A stretch of DNA of 64,000 nucleotides from JAWWPY01 sp964412845. GTDB lineage: Bacteria; Actinomycetota; Actinomycetes; Streptosporangiales; Streptosporangiaceae. The position numbers and the translations under genes were made by a program. This document shows positions 36,501-45,283 of the stretch, one piece after another. Position 1 is the stretch's first letter; every line of letters starts with the position of its first letter. A model generated the notes under the pieces. That model was not told where the DNA came from. It made no database searches and saw nothing but the letters and a program-made list of their open reading frames with translations. The DNA lies in contig CAYPQM010000009.1 of the NCBI GenBank assembly GCA_964412845.1, positions 1-64,000 on the forward strand, given 5' to 3'.

Positions 36501-37561
36501 CCCGGGCCGATCCCCGGCAGCCGGGCCTCAGCGCGGTCGGCGGGCCGCGCGAGCACGTCCGCCACATCCAGGTGCCAGGTCGCCCAGCGGTCGAGGAACT
36601 GGAAGCCAAGCCGGGCGTTGATGGCGATCATGTGCGCGTTCTCGTCCGCGTTCCCGGTGATGATCCACCTGAGCTGCGGTTCGTGTGTCGCGAGCAGGTC
36701 CAGCATGGTGACCTTGAGCAGCAGCCCGAGCCGGTGCCCCCGGTGCGCGCGGGTGACCGCCGTCATCTCCTGGTATCCCCACTCCGGGGTCCCGGGATCC
36801 ACGCCGAGCTGGGTCAGCCCGGCGAGCTCTCCGCTGCGCGCGCACTGCGCCGCCACCGAGTAGTAGCGCAGGCCCTGCACCTCGACGCGACGCTGGCCCG
36901 CGCGCACCCGGCTGGCGTCCCAGGCCTGGCCCTGGGAGCTCGCGTCATGCGGGGCGTCGTTCAGGGCCGCGTTGATGACTGCGACCTGGCCGAAGTACTC
37001 CTCGGGGATGGTGCCTGCCCAGGACTGCACCCAGTAGCCGCGGGATGACCCGCGGGCCTCGGCCGCGATCCTGGCCAGCACGCTGGGCGGCACGGCCGTG
37101 AGGTCAAGCAGCCGGCGGACGTCGGTGATGACCCGCTGAGCCCCGAGCGCGCGGGCGAAGGCCTCACCGGCCCCGCCGTCCCGGGTGTCGGCGGCCAGCG
37201 TCGTGCGGCCCGCCTCGGCGGCCCTGGCCGCCGCGTGGCGCAGCAGGGCGGTTCCGAGGCCGGCCCGCCGCGCGGCCGGCCTCACCACCGGGTCGATATG
37301 GGACTGATGATGGTTCTCGCGCATCGGCAGCGAGGCCGTGTAATAGCCGTCCGCCTGGCCCGGCGCCTCCCCGGCGGCCCACGCCTCGGGATAGTCCTCC
37401 GTCCAGCCGCACGCCAGGAAGCCAGTGAAGGCGCGCAGCGACGCCGGCGGGCAGGGCGGATCATCGACCGGCACGCTGGCGCGATATGCCTGGTAGCACG
37501 CCAGCGTCCGGGCCGGGTCGGCCTCGGGGTCGAACCGTTCGATCCGCATTCCCCCATTCAA
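36491..37561 (-). CDS. Tandem GNAT-domain acetyltransferase
   Basis: 356 residues with two GNAT folds. The first, near residues 5-150, contains HIDPVVRPAARRAGLGTALL (acetyl-CoA site). The second, near residues 180-340, contains TRAHRGHRLGLLLKVTMLDL and NADENAHMIAINARLGFQFL. The second domain is the better preserved. Two-domain GNAT proteins include mycothiol synthase MshD, but specific MshD motifs are not evident, so the substrate is left open. ATG 37549 is an alternative start. Confidence 0.82.
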   Translation of the reverse strand: MNGGMRIERFDPEADPARTLACYQAYRASVPVDDPPCPPASLRAFTGFLACGWTEDYPEAWAAGEAPGQADGYYTASLPMRENHHQSHIDPVVRPAARRAGLGTALLRHAAARAAEAGRTTLAADTRDGGAGEAFARALGAQRVITDVRRLLDLTAVPPSVLARIAAEARGSSRGYWVQSWAGTIPEEYFGQVAVINAALNDAPHDASSQGQAWDASRVRAGQRRVEVQGLRYYSVAAQCARSGELAGLTQLGVDPGTPEWGYQEMTAVTRAHRGHRLGLLLKVTMLDLLATHEPQLRWIITGNADENAHMIAINARLGFQFLDRWATWHLDVADVLARPADRAEARLPGIGPGQS

Positions 37562-37680
37562 GCCACGGCCTGCCGGCCTGCGCGACGCATTTATCTGGCC
37601 GGCGGCTCAGCGCCACGGCCGCGGCACGGCGACGGGACACCCGGTAGCGCTATCCGTGCGGTCTGCTAGGGTCAGTAGCG

Positions 37681-37728
37681 ATGCTGCGCGGATCCCTCCT
37701 GCTTATTCGCCGCGGCGGGGGCCGATAA
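37681..37728 (+). CDS. Leucine leader peptide (leuL-type)
   Basis: A 15-codon ORF, MLRGSLLLIRRGGGR, with four leucine codons including three in a row (CTC CTG CTT). Its stop lies within the loop region of a strong hairpin followed by five T, 74 bases before the leuA start. This is the layout of ribosome-mediated transcription attenuation: leucine shortage stalls the ribosome and prevents terminator formation. Confidence 0.85.
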   Translation: MLRGSLLLIRRGGGR

Positions 37729-37754
37729 GGCCGGCTCCCTCGCCGCGGGTTTTT
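37709..37754 (+). terminator. leuA attenuator hairpin
   Basis: CCGCGGCGG...(37710 onward) pairs with CCTCGCCGCGG (ending 37748) and the inner GGCC/GGCC closes the loop GATAA; TTTTT follows at 37750-37754. It is one of the few terminators in this window with a real T tract. Confidence 0.85.
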
Positions 37755-37801
37755 GCGTGCCGCTGGCCCCGAGCCCGATCCGCGAGGGAGCAGTTTCTCC
37801 G

Positions 37802-39592
37802 ATGCAATCCAATCAAGATCATGATCGTCATGCCGCTGGCGGGCCCAGCCAGCACAGTGCCGAAGGCACGCGAAGCCAGCAGAGTGGCTCAGGCATGCGG
37901 CAGCAGCCCAGTGGGATGCCCTGTCAGCGCTACGTGCCATTCAAGCCCGTTGACCTGCCCGGCCGCCGCTGGCCCGGCAGGTCCATCACGGAAGCTCCGC
38001 GCTGGCTGTCCACGGACCTGCGGGACGGCAACCAGGCACTGATCGACCCGATGAGCCCGGCCCGCAAACGGACCATGTTCGACCTGCTGGTACGGATGGG
38101 CTACAAGGAGATCGAGGTCGGTTTCCCGTCGGCGAGCCAGGCCGACTTCGACTTCATCCGCAGCCTCATCGAAGGCCACCTCATCCCCGATGACGTGCAG
38201 ATCTCCGTGCTCACCCAGGCGCGGGACGAGCTCATCGAGCGGACCGTGCAGTCCCTGGCCGGCGCCCCCCGGGCCACGGTGCACCTGTACAACGCGACAG
38301 CGCCGCTGTTCCGCCGGGTGGTGCTGCGCGTGGACCGGGCGGAGTGCAAGGCGCTCGCGGTGGAAGGCACCCGGTCGGTGATGAAGTACGCGGATGCCTA
38401 CCTGGGCGACTGCGACTTCGGTTACGAGTACTCGCCTGAGATCTTCATGGACACCGAGCTGGAATACGCCGCCGAGGTGTGCGAGGCGGTGATGGACGTC
38501 TGGCAGCCGGGGCCGGGCCGGGAAATCATCCTCAACCTGCCCTGCACCGTCGAGCGGTCCACGCCCAATGTGTACGCCGACCAGATCGAGTGGATGAGCC
38601 GCCAGCTTTCCCGGCGCGAGCACGTCTGCCTGTCCGTGCACACCCACAACGACCGGGGTACCGCGGTCGCCGACGCTGAGCTCGCGGTGCTGGCCGGAGC
38701 GGACCGGATCGAGGGCTGCCTGTTCGGCAACGGGGAGCGGACCGGGAACGTGTGCCTGGTCACCCTCGGCCTGAACCTGTTCAGCCAGGGCATCGACCCG
38801 ATGATCGACTTCTCGGACATCGACGAGATCCGGCGGACCGCCGAGTACTGCAATCAGCTTCCGGTGCATCCGCGCCACCCGTACGCGGGTGACCTGGTCT
38901 ACACGGCGTTCTCCGGCTCGCACCAGGACGCGATCAAGAAGGGGTTCGAGGCGCTGGAGCAGGACGCGGCCGCCGCCGGGGTCCCGTTCAACGAGTTCCG
39001 CTGGGCGGTGCCCTACCTGGCCATCGACCCGGCCGACGTGGGGCGCACCTATGAGGCAGTGATCAGGGTCAACTCGCAGTCCGGCAAGGGCGGCGTGGCC
39101 TACATCATGAAGGCCGAGCATCAGCTTGACCTGCCGCGCAGGTTGCAGATCGAGTTCTCCCGGGTGGTTCAGGCGCACACCGACGCCGAAGGCGGCGAGG
39201 TGAGCCCCGCGCAGATGTGGCAGGCTTTCTCGGCCGAGTACCTGGCCGAGGGGTCGGCGGTGCTGCTGTCACACCACACGTCCTCGGTGGTGGACGCGAA
39301 GGACATGCTCACCGTGGATCTGCGCCTCGATGGGCAGGAACGGCAGATCGAGGGGACCGGCAACGGCCCCATCTCCGCGTTCTGCGATGCCCTCAGTTCG
39401 GTGGGGGCCGTGGTCCGGGTCCTCGACTACGCGGAGCACGCGCTGTCCTCCGGCAGTGACGCTCAGGCGGCGGCCTATGTGGAATGCGAGATCGACGGGC
39501 AGACGCTGTGGGGAGTCGGCATCGACGCCAACACGGTGACCGCATCGCTGCGGGCGGTCCTGTCGGCGCTGAACCGCGTCTGGGCGCGGTAG
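37802..39592 (+). CDS. 2-isopropylmalate synthase LeuA
   Basis: First committed enzyme of leucine synthesis, condensing acetyl-CoA with 2-oxoisovalerate. ATG 37802 gives 596 residues; later ATGs (for example 37895) would trim a non-conserved N-terminus. The catalytic domain begins PRWLSTDLRDGNQALIDPMS, with the metal-binding HTHND in SVHTHNDRGTAVADAE and GNGERTGNVCLVTLGLN. The C-terminal allosteric LeuA dimer domain (about residues 460-590) mediates leucine feedback. Size and motifs match the long actinobacterial type. Expression is likely controlled by the leader peptide and attenuator just upstream. Confidence 0.95.
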   Translation: MQSNQDHDRHAAGGPSQHSAEGTRSQQSGSGMRQQPSGMPCQRYVPFKPVDLPGRRWPGRSITEAPRWLSTDLRDGNQALIDPMSPARKRTMFDLLVRMGYKEIEVGFPSASQADFDFIRSLIEGHLIPDDVQISVLTQARDELIERTVQSLAGAPRATVHLYNATAPLFRRVVLRVDRAECKALAVEGTRSVMKYADAYLGDCDFGYEYSPEIFMDTELEYAAEVCEAVMDVWQPGPGREIILNLPCTVERSTPNVYADQIEWMSRQLSRREHVCLSVHTHNDRGTAVADAELAVLAGADRIEGCLFGNGERTGNVCLVTLGLNLFSQGIDPMIDFSDIDEIRRTAEYCNQLPVHPRHPYAGDLVYTAFSGSHQDAIKKGFEALEQDAAAAGVPFNEFRWAVPYLAIDPADVGRTYEAVIRVNSQSGKGGVAYIMKAEHQLDLPRRLQIEFSRVVQAHTDAEGGEVSPAQMWQAFSAEYLAEGSAVLLSHHTSSVVDAKDMLTVDLRLDGQERQIEGTGNGPISAFCDALSSVGAVVRVLDYAEHALSSGSDAQAAAYVECEIDGQTLWGVGIDANTVTASLRAVLSALNRVWAR

Positions 39593-39606
39593 CCGTATCC
39601 CGGCCG

Positions 39607-39643
39607 GGCCGGTCCCGCCAGGCGCGTCCTGGCCGGACCGGCC
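39607..39643 (+). terminator. leuA terminator hairpin
   Basis: GGCCGGTCC...CCAGG-loop-CCTGG...GGACCGGCC: an outer nine-pair and an inner five-pair stem joined by one mismatch and one pair. It starts 15 bases after the leuA stop, with no T tract. Confidence 0.7.
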
Positions 39644-39666
39644 TGCGGGTGCGCGACAATGGCAGG

Positions 39667-40437
39667 GTGAGCCTGTACCGGGACGACGGGATCGTGCTGC
39701 GCACCCAGAAACTGGGCGAGGCTGATCGCATCATCACCGTCCTCACCAGGCGAACCGGGCGGGTCCGCGCGGTCGGCAAGGGCGTGCGGCGCACCAAGTC
39801 GCGGTTCGGTGCCCGGCTGGAGCCGTTCACCCATGTCGATCTTCAGCTCTACACGGGCCGGACGCTTGATGTGGTCACCCAGGCGGAGACGGTGCGGCCG
39901 TACGGTGCGGCGCTGTCCGCGGACTACCCGCGGTACACCAGCGGAACGGCCATGCTGGAGACATCGGAGAGGTTCACGCCGGTGGAGAAGGAGCCGGCCA
40001 TGCGCCAGTTCCTGCTGCTCGTGGGAGGGCTGCGGGCGCTCGGTGAGGAGGCTCACGATCCGCGGCTTGTCCTCGACGCCTTCCTGCTACGCTCCCTCGC
40101 CGTGGCCGGGTACGCGCCAGCGATCGAGGAGTGCGCCGTGTGCGGGACACCGGACACCGCGAACCGGGACGCCGGATCGCGGGTCTTCGGCATCGCCGCG
40201 GGCGGCCTGACCTGCCGGTCCTGCCGGCCGGCCGGTGCGGCCACCCCGTCGGCGCAGACGATCGGCCTGATGGGCGCGCTGCTGCGGGGGGACTGGGCCC
40301 GCGCCGATGTGAGCCAGCCCAGGCATCAGCTGGAGTGCAGTGGCCTCGTCGCCGCGTACGTGCAATGGCACCTGGAGCACTCGATCCGCTCGCTGCGCCA
40401 CGTGGAACACGCGGCCAGCACCGGGGGGAGCGTGTGA
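39667..40437 (+). CDS. DNA repair protein RecO
   Basis: Recombination mediator of the RecFOR pathway that loads RecA on gapped DNA. GTG 39667 gives 256 residues. The OB fold has SLYRDDGIVLRTQKLGEADR and ITVLTRRTGRVRAVGKGVRR; the zinc finger near residues 155-190 has CAVCG and CRSC. Its stop overlaps the uppS start by four bases (GTGTGA), so the two are cotranscribed, the standard actinobacterial arrangement. Confidence 0.95.
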   Translation: MSLYRDDGIVLRTQKLGEADRIITVLTRRTGRVRAVGKGVRRTKSRFGARLEPFTHVDLQLYTGRTLDVVTQAETVRPYGAALSADYPRYTSGTAMLETSERFTPVEKEPAMRQFLLLVGGLRALGEEAHDPRLVLDAFLLRSLAVAGYAPAIEECAVCGTPDTANRDAGSRVFGIAAGGLTCRSCRPAGAATPSAQTIGLMGALLRGDWARADVSQPRHQLECSGLVAAYVQWHLEHSIRSLRHVEHAASTGGSV

Positions 40438-41237
40438 CGCGAGCTGTCCGGCCGCCGGACCCGCACCGTGACGGTGCCCAGCCGCCCGCCATCCCGGCCG
40501 AGTTCCTGCCCCGGCACGTCGCGCTGGTGATGGATGGCAACGGCCGCTGGGCCAAGCAGCGTGGCCTGCCGCGCACGGAAGGCCACAAGCGGGGGGAGTA
40601 CTCGCTCTTCGACGTCATCATGGGCGCGATCGAACTGGGCATTCCTTATTTGTCGGCGTACGCGTTCTCCACGGAGAACTGGCGGCGCTCGCCCGACGAG
40701 GTCCGGTTCCTGATGGGGTTCAACCGTGACGTGATCCGGCGCCGCCGCGATCAGCTGAACGAGATGGGCGTCCGGGTCCGCTGGGCGGGACGCAAGCCCC
40801 GGCTGTGGCGCAGCGTCATCCGTGAGCTAGAGGACGCAGAACGAATGACGGTCGGCAACTCCGTCCTTACCCTGCAATTCTGCGTCAATTACGGCGGACG
40901 GGCCGAGATTGTTGATGCCGCCGCTGCGATCGCCGCCGATGTGGCGGCCGGAAAGCTCCGCGCCGACAAGGTGGATGAGAAGGTTTTCGCCCGGTACCTG
41001 GATGAGCCAGGCATACCCGATGTGGATCTTTTCGTCCGCTCGTCGGGCGAGCAGCGCATTTCCAACTTCATGCTCTGGCAGTCGGCCTATGCCGAACTCG
41101 TATTCCTCGACACGCTATTTCCCGATTTTGACCGCCGCCATCTCTGGCACGCCTGCGAGATCTATGCGAGCCGGGACCGCCGCTACGGCGGGGCGGAGCC
41201 GAACCTGCTGCCGCGCTTACCTGCTGCCCTGCCATAG
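40434..41237 (+). CDS. Isoprenyl transferase (UppS type)
   Basis: cis-Prenyl chain elongating enzyme that makes polyprenyl diphosphates, the lipid carriers for cell-wall synthesis. GTG 40434, preceded by GGGGGGAG, gives 267 residues. Signatures are ALVMDGNGRWAKQRGLPR, SAYAFSTENWRRSPDEV and SSGEQRISNFMLWQSAYAE. Actinobacteria often have two such genes making products of different length; the sequence does not tell which product this one makes. Confidence 0.93.
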   Translation: MTRAVRPPDPHRDGAQPPAIPAEFLPRHVALVMDGNGRWAKQRGLPRTEGHKRGEYSLFDVIMGAIELGIPYLSAYAFSTENWRRSPDEVRFLMGFNRDVIRRRRDQLNEMGVRVRWAGRKPRLWRSVIRELEDAERMTVGNSVLTLQFCVNYGGRAEIVDAAAAIAADVAAGKLRADKVDEKVFARYLDEPGIPDVDLFVRSSGEQRISNFMLWQSAYAELVFLDTLFPDFDRRHLWHACEIYASRDRRYGGAEPNLLPRLPAALP

Positions 41238-41615
41238 GGCAAACGCGATCAGCAGGGCGACGATGAGCACCCGCAGCACCCGCCCCGGCGGGTTCAGCGC
41301 GGGCCAGGACAGGCTGGCCAGCCACCCGATGACCAGCGCGACCAGGCCGATCGCGACGGCACCGACCCAGCCGCGGACGAAGGCACCCAGCACGAACAGG
41401 CCCGCGAGCACGCTTGGCGCGACCCAGCGCGGCAGTTGATGGAGAAATGTGATCGGCAGGGCGCTGGCATTCTCCAGTGACCGGCGGGCACCGGTCGAGC
41501 CTGGCGGGCGGGCTGGTGCGCCCTTCGGCTGCGACGGCCGCTGCGGGGGCCGCTGCGGCGGCCGGGCAGGCGGGCCCTGCGGCCGCGTCCGTCGCCGTGG
41601 CTGGCGCGTATTCAT
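41217..41615 (-). CDS. Small membrane protein, DUF6703-like
   Basis: 132 residues from ATG 41615 with GGAGGG upstream. The first 45 residues are Arg/Pro-rich (QPRRRTRPQGPPARPPQRPP), then three helices: VAPSVLAGLFVLGAFVRG, WVGAVAIGLVALVIGWLA and VLRVLIVALLIAFALW. Function unknown. Its last seven codons overlap the uppS 3' end on the opposite strand by 21 bases. Confidence 0.7.
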   Translation of the reverse strand: MNTRQPRRRTRPQGPPARPPQRPPQRPSQPKGAPARPPGSTGARRSLENASALPITFLHQLPRWVAPSVLAGLFVLGAFVRGWVGAVAIGLVALVIGWLASLSWPALNPPGRVLRVLIVALLIAFALWQGSR

Positions 41616-41812
41616 CGGGCGTCCCTCCGCTGGCACGGGCTGGCAATCGGTCAACGGTTTAGCATGTCCTTGGCAAAGATACGGCCTGACAACGCATTTG
41701 CGATCCCCAACGCGCATGTCCGTTGAATCACCGGGAACGGGGCTTACCGGGGGAGACGTGAAAGCCGTAGCCGCAGCCGCGGTCATGGCGTCACGCATTC
41801 GGGGGAATGCAG

Positions 41813-43207
41813 ATGCGACGTGTAGCCACCTTCATCGTGGCCGTGGGACTTACCATCATCGGGATCGGGGGAACCGCTGTAAGCCGGCCCGGGGCCGCGC
41901 CGCCCGGAGCGGCCGGGGCGCGGCTGGCCGCGCTGCGACTGGCCGCGCAGATCAGTCACGACGCCGCGCCGGTCAAGGTGGTCCGGTTCGCTGGGTACAT
42001 GATCGATGTCCCGGCGAGCTGGCCGGTTTACGACCTGGACCGGCATCCGGCCACCTGTGAGCGCTATGACCGGAACGCCTTGTACCTGGGGCATCCCGGA
42101 GCTAACCAGGAATGCCCGGCCCGCCTCATCGGCCGGGTCGCGACGATCAGCCTTCAGGTGCCGTCCGCCACGGCTGGGCCTGCGGCCGGCCTGCCCGCCG
42201 CGGGCGGGCTCGCCGCGTTCCCCGCGGTGGGCAACCTGCCGCGGGTGGGCGGGTCGGTCGTCGCTGATTCGCAGGACCACGAGCTGTACGCGTCGCTCCA
42301 GTCACCTGGGTTGTCCATCAGCGCCACCTACGGCGGCGCTGCCGCATCCACCATCAAGATCATCCAAAGCCTGCGCAGATCGCCGTCCGGCCGGGCGGCC
42401 AGTTCCGCTGGGACGGCCGCGGGTTCCGCTGCGGGGCCGGCCACCCCGGCAGGCGGCGGCGCCGCATCCCGGCCCGGGGCCGGCCCCGGCCGGGCCAACG
42501 CGGTCAGCGGGCATGTGACCGGGAAAGGGTTCGACGCGTGCACCGCGCCCTCGCTCACCGTGATGCAGGCCTGGCATAAGGCCTTCTCCTACGCGGGGAT
42601 CTACATCGGCGGCTCGGAGGTCGGCTGCGGGTACGGCAACCTGACGGCCGCGTGGGTCAGTGCCGTCACGTCCCTGGGCTGGGGGCTCATCCCCACCTAC
42701 GTGGGGCGGCAGGCGACCTGCAACAAGCAGTTCAAGATACGGGTCATCCCGGCGCAGGCTGCCGCGGAGGGCCAGGCGGCGGCGCTGGATGCGGTACGGC
42801 ACGCGGCCGCCTTCGGCATGGGCCGCCGCACGCCCATCTACTACGACATGGAGTCGTTCAACACCTCCAAGGCGGCCTGCGTGTCCCCGGTGCTCACCTT
42901 CCTGGACGCGTGGACCAGGCAGATACACGCGTCCGGGTATGTCTCCGGGGTGTACTCCAGCGCATCCACGGGGGCTGAGGCCGTGGGACTGGCCACTGTG
43001 GTGAACGGCCGCCTGATGGTCAAGCCTGACTCGCTGTGGTTCGCGTTCTGGGATGGCCAGTCCAACGTGACCGGCACGCCCTACCTGCCCGACTGGTGGT
43101 GGCAGAGCAACAGGATCAAGCAGTACATGGGCGCGCACAATCGCAAGATCAACGGCTTCACGCTGAACATCGACGCCGACCTCGTCCGCGGGGCTGTGTT
43201 CCGGTGA
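41813..43207 (+). CDS. Secreted DUF1906 (glycoside hydrolase-like) protein
   Basis: 464 residues from ATG 41813, which has GGGGGA six bases upstream. A signal peptide covers residues 1-30 (RRVATFIVAVGLTIIGIGGT). An N-terminal domain of about 110 residues (VKVVRFAGYMIDVPASWPVY) has no name I can give. A Gly/Ala/Pro linker follows, and then a DUF1906 domain from GKGFDACTAPSLTVMQAWHK to the end, with YIGGSEVGCG, YYDMESF, SGVYSSA and FWDGQSNVTG. DUF1906 has a TIM-barrel related to GH25-like hydrolases and includes the Tat-exported mycobacterial Rv2525c. A cell-envelope glycan role is likely but not shown. Confidence 0.8.
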   Translation: MRRVATFIVAVGLTIIGIGGTAVSRPGAAPPGAAGARLAALRLAAQISHDAAPVKVVRFAGYMIDVPASWPVYDLDRHPATCERYDRNALYLGHPGANQECPARLIGRVATISLQVPSATAGPAAGLPAAGGLAAFPAVGNLPRVGGSVVADSQDHELYASLQSPGLSISATYGGAAASTIKIIQSLRRSPSGRAASSAGTAAGSAAGPATPAGGGAASRPGAGPGRANAVSGHVTGKGFDACTAPSLTVMQAWHKAFSYAGIYIGGSEVGCGYGNLTAAWVSAVTSLGWGLIPTYVGRQATCNKQFKIRVIPAQAAAEGQAAALDAVRHAAAFGMGRRTPIYYDMESFNTSKAACVSPVLTFLDAWTRQIHASGYVSGVYSSASTGAEAVGLATVVNGRLMVKPDSLWFAFWDGQSNVTGTPYLPDWWWQSNRIKQYMGAHNRKINGFTLNIDADLVRGAVFR

Positions 43208-43486
43208 TGCCCCGGATATCCCGGTAAGGCCCGGTACCGCGGCCACGGCGGGCGCTGGTGTGCTCGGTCACGCGCTGTCCCGGCGCCGCGATATCCGGTC
43301 GTCGGCCCTCGCTGGCCCCGCTAAGCTAGGGGCCTGTAAGGGGTCTTTACCGACCACCAGGGCCCGTTCCGTGCATCTTTGGCCTGCGGCGACGGCCCAT
43401 CCGCGGGACATGCTTCAGGCGGCGCGATCGCAGGTGGATTGCGCGCCGCGCCAAACCCGCCGACCGCCAGCCGGATGGAGTCTTTC

Positions 43487-44875
43487 ATGGCCCGACGTAA
43501 CGACCGTTTGGACACGATTGTCAGCCTGTGCAAGCGGCGCGGCATCGTATTTCCGTCCAGCGAGATCTACGGCGGGCTCCGGGCTTCGTGGGACTACGGC
43601 CCACTTGGCGTGGAGATGAAGAACAACATCAAGCGCCAGTGGTGGAAGTCCATGGTCCAGGAGCGCGACGACATCGTCGGCCTGGATTCGAGCGTGATCC
43701 TGGCCCGTGAGGTCTGGGAGGCCAGCGGGCACGTCACCGAGTTCGTGGACCCGCTCACCGAGTGCCAGTCCTGCCACAAGCGGTTCCGGGCCGATCACCT
43801 GACCGAGGCCTACGAGGACAAGCATGGCCACCCGCCGGCCGACGGCCTGGCGCAGATCGCCTGCCCGAACTGCGGCACCCGGGGCGCCTTTACCGAGCCG
43901 CGGATGTTCAACGGCCTGCTGCGCACCTTCCTGGGCGCGACGGAGGACGAGTCGAGCCTGGCCTACCTGCGGCCGGAGACCGCGCAGGGCATTTTCATCA
44001 ACTACCGCAATGTCCTGCAATCCTCGCGCAAGAAAGTCCCATTCGGCATCGGGCAGATCGGCAAGTCGTTCCGCAACGAGATCACCCCGGGAAATTTCAT
44101 CTTCCGCACCCGCGAGTTCGAGCAGATGGAGATGGAGTTCTTCGTCAGGCCGGGAGCGGACGAGGAAGTGCACCAGCGCTGGATCGATGAGCGGCTCGCC
44201 TGGCATGTGGATCTCGGGATCGCCGCCGAGAACCTGCGAGTGTATGAGCACCCCAAGGAGAAGCTCTCGCATTACGCCAAGCGCACCGTGGACATCGAGT
44301 ACCGGTTCGACTTCCCGGGCAGCGAGTGGGGCGAGCTTGAGGGCATCGCGAACCGCACCGACTTCGACCTGACCACGCACGGCCGCGCCTCCGGCCAGGA
44401 CATGTCCTATCTCGACCCGGAGTCGGGCGAGCGGTTCGTCCCCTACGTCATCGAGCCGGCTCTCGGCGTGGACCGGACCCTGCTGGTGCACCTGCTCGAC
44501 GCGTACACCGAGGATGAGGCGCCGGACGCCAAGGGCAACATGGAAAAGCGGACCGTGCTCCGCCTCGACCAGAGGATTGCCCCGGTCAAAGTGGCGGTGC
44601 TGCCGTTGTCCCGCAATGCGGACCTCTCGCCCAAGGCCCGCGACCTGGCCGCGCAACTGCGCAAGCGGTGGAACACCGACTTCGACGACGCCAGCGCCAT
44701 CGGCCGCCGTTACCGGCGGCAGGACGAGATCGGCACCCCGTTCTGCGTCACGGTGGACTTCGACACGCTCAACGACCAGGCCGTGACGGTCCGGGAACGT
44801 GACTCCATGCGGCAGGACCGGATCGGTATCGATGCCATCAAGTCCTACCTCGCTGACCGTCTCGCCGGCTGCTGA
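43487..44875 (+). CDS. Glycyl-tRNA synthetase (alpha-2 type)
   Basis: Class II synthetase charging tRNA-Gly, 462 residues from ATG 43487 with GGAG seven bases upstream. Motif 2 is FRNEITPGNFIFRTREFEQM, and SSEIYGGLRASWDYGPLGVE is the conserved N-terminal segment. A zinc-ribbon insertion has CQSCHKRF and CPNCGTRG. The C-terminal anticodon-binding domain starts near APVKVAVLPLSRN. No T-box is visible in the 279 bases upstream, where the hairpin GGCCCC-N9-GGGGCC (43314-43334) is the only structure. Confidence 0.96.
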   Translation: MARRNDRLDTIVSLCKRRGIVFPSSEIYGGLRASWDYGPLGVEMKNNIKRQWWKSMVQERDDIVGLDSSVILAREVWEASGHVTEFVDPLTECQSCHKRFRADHLTEAYEDKHGHPPADGLAQIACPNCGTRGAFTEPRMFNGLLRTFLGATEDESSLAYLRPETAQGIFINYRNVLQSSRKKVPFGIGQIGKSFRNEITPGNFIFRTREFEQMEMEFFVRPGADEEVHQRWIDERLAWHVDLGIAAENLRVYEHPKEKLSHYAKRTVDIEYRFDFPGSEWGELEGIANRTDFDLTTHGRASGQDMSYLDPESGERFVPYVIEPALGVDRTLLVHLLDAYTEDEAPDAKGNMEKRTVLRLDQRIAPVKVAVLPLSRNADLSPKARDLAAQLRKRWNTDFDDASAIGRRYRRQDEIGTPFCVTVDFDTLNDQAVTVRERDSMRQDRIGIDAIKSYLADRLAGC

Positions 44876-44884
44876 CCGCCTAGC

Positions 44885-44922
44885 AGCGCTGGCCCAGTCG
44901 ACAAGCGCTGGCCCAGTCGACA
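44885..44922. repeat. 19-bp direct repeat after glyS
   Basis: AGCGCTGGCCCAGTCGACA stands twice in tandem (44885-44903, 44904-44922), ten bases after the glyS stop. Confidence 0.9.
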
Positions 44923-44953
44923 AGCTAGCGCAGGCGCTTCTCAAACCGAGATT

Positions 44954-44986
44954 CCTATAATCTTGATCGGAAATATTGACAAAGCG
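44954..44986 (+). promoter_or_regulatory. Shared upstream element, copy 1 (sulfonate locus)
   Basis: 33 bp that match copy 2 (49294-49326) at 26 positions without gaps. It contains CCTA-N9-TCGG, the core of the inverted repeat TTCCTAT-N7-ATCGGAA, followed by TTGACA (44976-44981), a good -35 hexamer. The leader ORF begins 36 bases after the start of TTGACA. No other similarity to the second site extends beyond this block, so selection on the element is likely. Confidence 0.65.
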
Positions 44987-45011
44987 TGGCGGGACTGACA
45001 TCGTGGGCTCC

Positions 45012-45134
45012 ATGACGACCCACGACGGTACTGAGCGCCGCTACGTGGACCTGCTCCTCGTAGCCAGCGCGGTCTGTCCCCCCGATCCTGACGCTCCGCG
45101 TCGTCCAGTTCTGACGTTCCGCGCCGGCCGCTGA
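45012..45134 (+). CDS. Cysteine-type leader peptide upstream of the sulfonate locus
   Basis: A 40-codon ORF containing RRYVDLLLVASAVC at residues 9-22. Short leader ORFs with an RRxVDLxxVxSAxC core are found before sulfur-assimilation genes in many actinobacteria and act in cysteine-responsive control. The ORF starts 36 bases after the start of a -35 hexamer, so the message may begin at or next to the ATG. The codons after the cysteine (PPDPD) could help a stall. It is longer after the cysteine than most such peptides. Confidence 0.6.
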   Translation: MTTHDGTERRYVDLLLVASAVCPPDPDAPRRPVLTFRAGR

Positions 45135-45255
45135 CGCGCCGCATCGGTCAACTGCGACGCTCCCCGGCCGGCCCCGCACCGCATCAGGTTCCCCGACCCG
45201 AGCGCCGGGCCCGGGGCCCCGTCGGCGCGGCTTCGTGCCATCAGTTATCAGTTCG

Positions 45256-45283
45256 CTTTTTCGCCCCTGGGGGGGCGAAAAAG
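45256..45283 (+). terminator. Perfect 12-bp-stem hairpin between leader ORF and dioxygenase
   Basis: CTTTTTCGCCCC-TGGG-GGGGCGAAAAAG: 12 uninterrupted pairs and a four-base loop, 84 bases before the dioxygenase start. No T tract follows on the plus strand, so simple intrinsic termination is not certain; it may be an attenuator element or an mRNA stabiliser. Confidence 0.55.

Noticed and set aside
43208..43486. T-box or glycine riboswitch before glyS
   Set aside because: No T-box bulge or specifier-loop sequence and no glycine aptamer pattern could be found; only a small hairpin is present.
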